Assembly: GCF_001189965.1 (NCBI RefSeq)
Contig: NZ_LFLU01000005.1
Location: 62,001-126,000, forward strand
Length of the DNA stretch: 64,000 bases
Direction of reading: 5' to 3'
Source of the DNA: Herbaspirillum rhizosphaerae
GTDB taxonomy: Bacteria; Pseudomonadota; Gammaproteobacteria; Burkholderiales; Burkholderiaceae_D
The translations under genes were made by a program, and so were the position numbers. Shown here one piece after another: positions 57,099-64,000 of the stretch; within the stretch, counting starts at the first letter, position 1, and every line of letters starts with the position of its first letter. A model generated the notes under the pieces. It was not told the origin of the DNA. It worked only from the letters and a program-made list of their open reading frames with translations, and searched no databases.

Positions 57099-57296
57099 TT
57101 AGTGAGCCTTGACGACGGCGCCAGGTTTCAACTGGTATTGCGTACCGCAGTAGGGGCACTTGGCGGCTCCGTGCGCGTCCAGCTCGAGGAACACGCGCGG
57201 GTGCGACGACCAGTGCGGCATGTTTGGATTCGGGCAATGCGCCGGCAGGTCTTTGCCGTCGAGTTGTACTGGCTGGGTTTGTTGAACTTGGCTCAT
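57099..57296 (-). CDS. Zinc-finger domain protein (NDUFS6/zf-CHCC type)
   Basis: 65 residues. Zinc ligands Cys21 (HCPNP), His32 (SSHPRVFLEL), Cys47 and Cys50 (KCPYCGTQY) match the zf-CHCC family related to the 13-kDa subunit of mitochondrial complex I. Role in bacteria unknown. Directly downstream of ilvE (83 bases) on the same strand, so it may share its promoter. Confidence 0.85.
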   Translation of the reverse strand: MSQVQQTQPVQLDGKDLPAHCPNPNMPHWSSHPRVFLELDAHGAAKCPYCGTQYQLKPGAVVKAH

Positions 57297-57379
57297 GTGA
57301 TTCTCCGTTGCTGGGTGCTTTAAATGTGATGCAGTAATTCAGGAAATTCGTTCAGTGTATGCGTTCAGGGTAGCCGATA

Positions 57380-58300
57380 TCAGACCAGCGTCAGCCAGTG
57401 CTGATACTGCGGCGCCTTGCCGGACACGACGTCGAAGAACAGGGATTGCAGCTTTTCGGTGATCGGGCCGCGCCCGCCGTTGCCGATGGTGCGGTTGTCG
57501 AGTTCGCGGATCGGCGTGATTTCAGCGGCAGTGCCGGTGAAGAAGGCTTCGTCGGCGCAGTACATTTCGTCGCGCGTGATGCGTTTTTCGATGACGGCTA
57601 TGCCGAGATCGCGCGCCATGGTCAGCACGGCGTCGCGCGTGATGCCGTCGAGGCAGGACGCGAGGTCGGGGGTGTAGACCTTGCCGTTCTTGACGATGAA
57701 GACGTTTTCGCCCGAACCTTCCGACACGTAGCCGTCGGTGTCCAGCAGCAGCGCTTCATCGTAGCCGTCGGCCAGCGCTTCCTGATTGGCGAGGATGGAA
57801 TTGATGTAGTACCCCGACGCCTTGGCGCGCACCAGCGACACGTTGACGTGATGGCGGCTGAAGGACGAAGTCTTGACGCGGATGCCCTTGGTGATGCCGT
57901 CTTCGCCGAGATAGGCGCCCCATGGCCAGGCGGCGATGGCGACGTGGATCTTGTTGCCCTTGGCGGACACGCCGAGCTTTTCGGAGCCGATCCAGATCAG
58001 CGGGCGGATGTAGCAGGATTCGAGTTTGTTTTCACGCACCACCTGGCGTTGCGCTTCGAGGATGGTGGCCTGGTCGAAAGGCACTTCCATCTGGAAAATC
58101 TTGGCCGAGTTGAACAGGCGCTGGGTATGTTCCTTCAGGCGGAAAATCGCCGTGCCCTGCGGCGTCTTGTATGCGCGCACGCCTTCGAATACGCCCATGC
58201 CGTAATGCAGCGTGTGGGTCAGTACGTGAATGGTGGCGTCGCGCCAGTCGATCAGTGCGCCGTCTTTCCAGATTTTTCCGTCGCGGTCTGCCATGGACAT
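57380..58300 (-). CDS. ilvE: Branched-chain amino acid aminotransferase
   Basis: PLP enzyme making Ile, Leu and Val from their keto acids. 306 residues, class IV aminotransferase: GVRAYKTPQG near 42, IRPLIWIGSEKLG, the Lys in the segment before GYDEALLLDTDGYVSEGSGENVF (partly: YVSEGSGENVF), and the ITRDEMYCADEAFFTGTAAE C-terminal signature (partly: ADEAFFTGTAAE). Divergent from azlC across 152 bases. The association with the azlCD exporter is consistent with branched-chain amino acid balance. Confidence 0.95.
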   Translation of the reverse strand: MSMADRDGKIWKDGALIDWRDATIHVLTHTLHYGMGVFEGVRAYKTPQGTAIFRLKEHTQRLFNSAKIFQMEVPFDQATILEAQRQVVRENKLESCYIRPLIWIGSEKLGVSAKGNKIHVAIAAWPWGAYLGEDGITKGIRVKTSSFSRHHVNVSLVRAKASGYYINSILANQEALADGYDEALLLDTDGYVSEGSGENVFIVKNGKVYTPDLASCLDGITRDAVLTMARDLGIAVIEKRITRDEMYCADEAFFTGTAAEITPIRELDNRTIGNGGRGPITEKLQSLFFDVVSGKAPQYQHWLTLV

Positions 58301-58452
58301 GATGAAAGTCTCCGATGAATGGTAAAGCTGCGGTCAACGCTGCGAAGTCCACATTTTAACGGAACAAGCGCGTAAAAAGTTTCATCTATAAAATGTTCGA
58401 ACTACGTAAAAATGCTATGTAGCAAGTTCTCAATAAAAACGATCAGGGCGAA

Positions 58453-59247
58453 ATGAACAAGGAGACAGACGCCGGGGACAGTCGATCTGACCCGACAGCA
58501 GGATCTGCCGCAGCCGCGGATGCACAGGCAAAGGCGCAGGCGCGACGTATCGAGAAAGAGGCGTTTCAGGAAGGCTGGCGCGCCAGCGCGTCGACCATTC
58601 CTGCCGTGCTGGCCTGGGGGATCGTGTCGGGCATGGCGATGGTCAAGTCCGGCATGACCATCTGGCAATCGCTGGCCATGACGCTCACCGTCTACGCCGG
58701 ATCCGCCCAATTCGCCGTCCTGCCGCTGCTGGCGGCGCATACGCCGCTGATCGTGATCTTCCTGACGGCCATGATCGTCAATCTCCGTTTCGTCATCTTC
58801 TCCGCCGCCGTGGCGCCGCATTTCGCCCATTTGCCCTGGTATCGCCGCGTCTGGTACGGCTACTTCAACGGCGACATTTCCATGGGATTCTTCCCGCAGC
58901 GCTTCCCGGCGCATACGGTGCATCAGCCGGCCGGCAAGCTGGGCTTTTTCGAGGCAGTCTGCTATCCGGGCTGGTTTGCCTGGCAGGTCGGCGCCATCGT
59001 CGGCATCCTGCTGGCCAGCCAGATCCCCGAAAGCTGGAACATCGGCTTCGCCGGGACGCTGGCGCTGATCGCCATCATGATTCCGATGGTCATCAACCGT
59101 GCAGCGCTGGCCGGCGTGATCGTGTCCGGCGCGGTTGCCGTTGTGGCAATCAATCTGCCGTACCGGCTGGGTTTGTTGCTGGCGGTCGTGATCGGCATGG
59201 CCGCCGCCATGCTGGCGGATAAATTTATCGTTAAGGAAAAAGAATGA
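58453..59247 (+). CDS. azlC: AzlC-family branched-chain amino acid exporter subunit
   Basis: 264 residues with a 40-residue polar N-terminus and about seven membrane helices. The family segments are AWGIVSGMAMVKSG, YAGSAQFAVLPLL and VNLRFVIFSAAVAPH. Works with the small AzlD subunit; known pairs export branched-chain amino acids or analogues such as 4-azaleucine. Overlaps azlD by four bases. Confidence 0.9.
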   Translation: MNKETDAGDSRSDPTAGSAAAADAQAKAQARRIEKEAFQEGWRASASTIPAVLAWGIVSGMAMVKSGMTIWQSLAMTLTVYAGSAQFAVLPLLAAHTPLIVIFLTAMIVNLRFVIFSAAVAPHFAHLPWYRRVWYGYFNGDISMGFFPQRFPAHTVHQPAGKLGFFEAVCYPGWFAWQVGAIVGILLASQIPESWNIGFAGTLALIAIMIPMVINRAALAGVIVSGAVAVVAINLPYRLGLLLAVVIGMAAAMLADKFIVKEKE

Positions 59248-59567
59248 ACGCCTTCGACGTTTGGGTTTCTATAGTCTTGTTGACGATGTCGACCTTGCTG
59301 ACCCGCAGCGGCTTTTTCCTGTTCGGCCATGCGGTCAAGCTGCCGCCCAAGCTGCAGCATGCTCTTGGTTATGCGCCGGCAGCGGCGATGGCGGCGATCG
59401 TGATGCCGGATCTGGTGACGTCGGGCGGTGCGGTGGATATCAACTGGGCCAATCCCAAGTTGCTGGCGGGTATCGGCGGCGGCCTCTTTTTCATGGCGAC
59501 GCGGCATCTGCTGGGAACGATTGTTGCCGGGATGACACTGTTCACGGTGCTGCGTCTGGCGCTGTAG
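59244..59567 (+). CDS. azlD: AzlD-family small exporter subunit
   Basis: 107 residues, four membrane helices; the segment LPPKLQHALGYAPAAAMAAIVMPDL (partly: LGYAPAAAMAAIVMPD) is the AzlD signature. Its ATG is in the azlC stop overlap (ATGA), so the subunits are translationally coupled. 138 bases to pgk. Confidence 0.9.
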   Translation: MNAFDVWVSIVLLTMSTLLTRSGFFLFGHAVKLPPKLQHALGYAPAAAMAAIVMPDLVTSGGAVDINWANPKLLAGIGGGLFFMATRHLLGTIVAGMTLFTVLRLAL

Positions 59568-59705
59568 CCCCTCATGTAGGCGCTGATGGGCATTATGGCG
59601 GTTTTCCTTGTCGCGTTTCCCTGATTCCCCTCCGAAAACCATGCTGGGAGCAGGGCGGGTAGAGTAAAATAACGCGTTTTTGCCCCACCTTCGATTCTGC
59701 GAAAA

Positions 59706-60896
59706 ATGAAATTCAACCGACTCAGCGATCTCATCTCTTCCAATCAACTGCAAGGCAAGCGCGTCTTTATTCGCGCCGATCTGAACGTGCCGCAGGATGA
59801 TGCAGGCAATATCACCGAAGATACGCGCATTCGCGCTTCGGTGCCGGCCATTCGCGAGGCGCGCGACGCCGGCGCGGCGGTGATGGTGACATCACACCTG
59901 GGCCGCCCGGTTGAAGGTGCGTTCAAGCCGGAAGATTCGCTGGCGCCGGTCGCCAAGCGTCTGTCGGAATTGCTGGGCGCGGAAGTCAAACTGGTATCGG
60001 ACTGGACCGATGGCGTGGACGTCGCGCCCGGCCAGGTCGTGCTGCTGGAAAATTGCCGCCTCAACAAGGGCGAAAAGAAGAACAGCGACGAGCTGGCGCA
60101 AAAGATCGCCAAGCTGTGCGACGTTTACGTCAACGACGCTTTCGGCACGGCGCACCGCGCTGAAGCAACAACCTACGGTATTGCCAAGTTCGCACCGATC
60201 GCTTGCGCCGGCCCGTTGCTGGCCGCCGAACTCGATGCGCTGGGCAAGGCCCTGAACCAGCCGGCGCGTCCGCTGGTGGCGATCGTCGCCGGTTCCAAAG
60301 TCTCAAGCAAATTGACGATCCTGAAAGCACTGGCCGACAAGGTCGACAACCTGATCGTCGGCGGCGGCATCGCCAACACCTTCATGCTGGCCTCCGGCCT
60401 GAAGATCGGCAAGTCGCTGGTCGAGGCTGATCTGGTCGACGAAGCCAAGGCCATCATTGAGATGATGGCCAAGCGCGGCGCATCGGTGCCGATTCCGGTC
60501 GACGTGGTGTGCGGCAAGGAGTTTTCGCCGACCGCAGTGGCGACGGTCAAGGACGCCAGGGATGTGGCCGACGACGACATGATTTTCGATATCGGTCCGA
60601 AGACCTCGGCAATTCTGGCGGCGCAGCTGGCCAAGGCCGGCACCATCGTCTGGAACGGTCCGGTGGGCGTGTTCGAATTCGATCAGTTCGGCGCAGGTAC
60701 GATGGCGCTGGCGCATGCGATTGCCGACTCCAAGGGCTTCTCGATTGCCGGCGGCGGCGACACGCTGGCGGCGATCGCCAAATACGATATCACCGACAAG
60801 GTCGGCTATATTTCGACCGGCGGCGGCGCTTTCCTGGAGTTCCTGGAAGGCAAGACCCTGCCGGCAGTGGAAATTCTGATGCAGCGTGCGCAATAA
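59706..60896 (+). CDS. pgk: Phosphoglycerate kinase
   Basis: Transfers phosphate from 1,3-bisphosphoglycerate to ADP. 396 residues. Signature [14 protein letters not shown] at the N-terminus, the basic substrate patch [17 protein letters not shown] (as [16 protein letters not shown]), and [12 protein letters not shown] near the C-terminus. First of three glycolytic genes read in the same direction (pgk-pyk-fba). Confidence 0.97.
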   Translation: MKFNRLSDLISSNQLQGKRVFIRADLNVPQDDAGNITEDTRIRASVPAIREARDAGAAVMVTSHLGRPVEGAFKPEDSLAPVAKRLSELLGAEVKLVSDWTDGVDVAPGQVVLLENCRLNKGEKKNSDELAQKIAKLCDVYVNDAFGTAHRAEATTYGIAKFAPIACAGPLLAAELDALGKALNQPARPLVAIVAGSKVSSKLTILKALADKVDNLIVGGGIANTFMLASGLKIGKSLVEADLVDEAKAIIEMMAKRGASVPIPVDVVCGKEFSPTAVATVKDARDVADDDMIFDIGPKTSAILAAQLAKAGTIVWNGPVGVFEFDQFGAGTMALAHAIADSKGFSIAGGGDTLAAIAKYDITDKVGYISTGGGAFLEFLEGKTLPAVEILMQRAQ

Positions 60897-60976
60897 GTCG
60901 TCGTTAAATTACGACGCAGCGCCCACGAAGATAACGAGACAACGAGCTTTTCAACCACGGTCAGAGAAAGATTTTC

Positions 60977-62410
<1,434 letters not shown>

Positions 62411-62436
62411 TTTTTTTATCGTTCTGGAGTTTTATC

Positions 62437-63501
62437 ATGCCTCTCGTATCCATGCGTCAATTGCTGGACCACGCCGCCGAAAACGGCTACGGTTTGCCAG
62501 CCTTCAACGTCAACAATCTGGAGCAAGTCACTGCGATCATGCAGGCTGCCGACGAAGTTGGCGCGCCCGTCATCATGCAAGCCTCCGCAGGCGCGCGCAA
62601 GTACGCCGGTGAAGCTTTCCTGCGTCACCTGATCGAAGCCGCGGTCGAAGCGTATCCGCATATCCCGGTCGTCATGCACCAGGACCACGGCCAGTCGCCG
62701 GCAGTCTGCATGGCAGCGATCAAGTCCGGTTTCACGTCCGTGATGATGGACGGTTCGCTGATGGAAGACGGCAAGTCGGTCGCCAGCTACGAATACAACG
62801 TCGAAGTGTCGCGCAAGGTGGTGGAGTTCTCGCACGCCATCGGCGTCACGGTGGAAGCCGAACTGGGTGTGCTCGGTTCGCTGGAAACCATGATGGGCGA
62901 CAAGGAAGACGGCCACGGCGCCGACGGCAAGATGACGCGCGAACAGCTGTTGACCGACGTCGGCCAGGCTGCCGATTTCGTCAAGCAAACGCAATGCGAC
63001 GCGCTGGCGATCGCCATCGGTACCTCGCACGGCGCTTACAAGTTTTCGCGCAAGCCGACTGGCGACATCCTCGCCATCGACCGCATCAAGGAAATCCACG
63101 CGCGCATTCCGAACACGCATCTGGTGATGCACGGTTCATCCTCGGTTCCACAGGAACTGCTGGCTGAAATCCGCGAATTCGGCGGCGACATGAAGGAAAC
63201 CTACGGCGTGCCCGTCGAAGAGATCCAGGAAGGCATCAAGCACGGCGTGCGCAAGATCAACATCGACACCGACATCCGTCTGGCGATGACCGGCGCAATC
63301 CGTCGCTACCTGATGGAAAATCCAGGCAAGTTCGATCCGCGCGATTACCTCAAGCCTGCCCGCGAAGCGGCGAAGCTGGTGTGCAAGGCGCGCTACCTGT
63401 CGTTCGGCTGCGAAGGCCAGGCCGGCAAGATCAAGGCGATCCCGCTGGAAAAGATTGCAGAGAAATACAAGAAGGGCGAGCTCTCCCAAATCGTTCAGTA
63501 A
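62437..63501 (+). CDS. fba: Fructose-bisphosphate aldolase, class II
   Basis: 354 residues. Zinc-dependent aldolase: [19 protein letters not shown] at the N-terminus, zinc His and catalytic Asp in [17 protein letters not shown](T), GTSHGAYK, and the [17 protein letters not shown] segment. The CbbA/Fba-like subtype of proteobacteria. A strong terminator follows. Confidence 0.97.
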   Translation: MPLVSMRQLLDHAAENGYGLPAFNVNNLEQVTAIMQAADEVGAPVIMQASAGARKYAGEAFLRHLIEAAVEAYPHIPVVMHQDHGQSPAVCMAAIKSGFTSVMMDGSLMEDGKSVASYEYNVEVSRKVVEFSHAIGVTVEAELGVLGSLETMMGDKEDGHGADGKMTREQLLTDVGQAADFVKQTQCDALAIAIGTSHGAYKFSRKPTGDILAIDRIKEIHARIPNTHLVMHGSSSVPQELLAEIREFGGDMKETYGVPVEEIQEGIKHGVRKINIDTDIRLAMTGAIRRYLMENPGKFDPRDYLKPAREAAKLVCKARYLSFGCEGQAGKIKAIPLEKIAEKYKKGELSQIVQ

Positions 63502-63525
63502 TACGATCGGCGAGCAAACCAAGCG

Positions 63526-63557
63526 ACCGGGACTGGCAACAGCAGTCCCGGTTTTTT
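63526..63557 (+). terminator. Rho-independent terminator after fba
   Basis: ACCGGGACTG (63526-63535), loop GCAACAG, CAGTCCCGGT (63543-63552), then T6. Ends the pgk-pyk-fba transcript. Confidence 0.92.
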
Positions 63558-63642
63558 GACTTTAAAGGTGGGCAGAAAAATGGTGCTTTCGCCATCCTGG
63601 CGTAACCCTTGATCCTCGACCCACAGAATGACCGGAATCAAC

Positions 63643-64000
63643 ATGACCAGCCTCTACAAAACTTCCATCACTTCACTCCCTCTGCTGGGCAACGGCAAGG
63701 TGCGCGACAACTATGCAGTTGGCGACGACAAATTGCTGATCGTCACGACCGACCGCCTGTCCGCGTTCGACGTCATCATGAACGAGCCGATTCCGGGCAA
63801 GGGCAAAGTGTTGAACCAGATGTCGGATTTCTGGTTCGAGAAGCTGGGCGGCATCGTGCCGAATCATCTGACCGGCATCGCTCCGGAAACTGTGGTCGCC
63901 GCCAATGAAGTCGAGCAGGTGCGCGGCCGCGCCGTGGTTGCCAAGCGCCTCAAGCCGATTCTGGTGGAAGCGGTTGTACGCGGCTACATCATCGGTTCCG
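63643..64000 (+). CDS. purC: Phosphoribosylaminoimidazole-succinocarboxamide synthase, N-terminal part (cut by window end)
   Basis: SAICAR synthetase of purine synthesis. From ATG 63643 the first 119 residues are visible: [28 protein letters not shown] (partly: [22 protein letters not shown]), the [17 protein letters not shown] segment and the start of [12 protein letters not shown]. The rest lies beyond base 64000. The family is unambiguous. Confidence 0.96.
   Translation, partial: MTSLYKTSITSLPLLGNGKVRDNYAVGDDKLLIVTTDRLSAFDVIMNEPIPGKGKVLNQMSDFWFEKLGGIVPNHLTGIAPETVVAANEVEQVRGRAVVAKRLKPILVEAVVRGYIIGS

Overview
The window is a contiguous, gene-dense stretch of a Betaproteobacterium chromosome with high-GC codon use. 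Gene content and order (dnaJ, panB, folK-pcnB-HAD-hda, purM, recA-recX-sucCD, pgk-pyk-fba-purC) point to Burkholderiales, most likely Oxalobacteraceae of the Herbaspirillum type. The genus is an inference from synteny and protein character. I see no rRNA, tRNA, insertion sequence, phage gene or CRISPR array.

Layout. 1-3.8 kb: 3' end of dnaJ, beta-carbonic anhydrase, panB with a deoxynucleoside kinase, and a small DUF486 membrane protein. 4.1-16.3 kb: one co-directional chemosensory cluster: membrane-anchored coiled-coil protein with a CheZ-like motif, CheY, STAS protein, CheA, two MCPs, CheW, CheR, CheD, CheB and a receiver-EAL protein. A sigma-28-like promoter precedes it. 16.4-20.8 kb: a tightly overlapping minus-strand operon (AI-2E transporter, hda, HAD phosphatase, pcnB, folK). 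20.9-22.2 kb: purM followed by a structured inverted-repeat element and a terminator.

22.2-35.7 kb: the most interesting part. It holds an Anbu-type NTN-hydrolase, an alpha-E protein and a circularly permuted ATP-grasp ligase on the minus strand. On the plus strand are a transglutaminase/DUF2126 (glutamine-synthetase-like) fusion, an ATP-grasp/alpha-E fusion and a second transglutaminase. A cupin, a GST and an intracellular PHB depolymerase lie between the two arms. This set matches a peptide-synthesis or peptide-tagging system predicted by comparative genomics whose substrate is, to my knowledge, unknown. The fused ATP-grasp copy lacks residues that its stand-alone paralogue keeps, so it may be a pseudoenzyme or have a different activity.

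35.7-40.3 kb: a two-component system in an operon with a sodium/solute symporter and its DUF4212 partner. 40.5-46.4 kb: small envelope proteins, OsmC, an orphan sulfonate/nitrate-type binding protein, and a minimal histidine kinase paired with a receiver-TPR protein. 46.8-51 kb: recA (with a clear LexA box), recX, sucC and sucD, followed by a second inverted-repeat element. 51.2-57.3 kb: TerC-type transporter, type IV pilin, moaC, BepA-like M48 protease, an unknown protein, a YheT-type hydrolase, an NTF2-like protein and a zinc-finger protein. 57.4-64 kb: ilvE, azlC/azlD, then the glycolytic run pgk-pyk-fba and the 5' part of purC.
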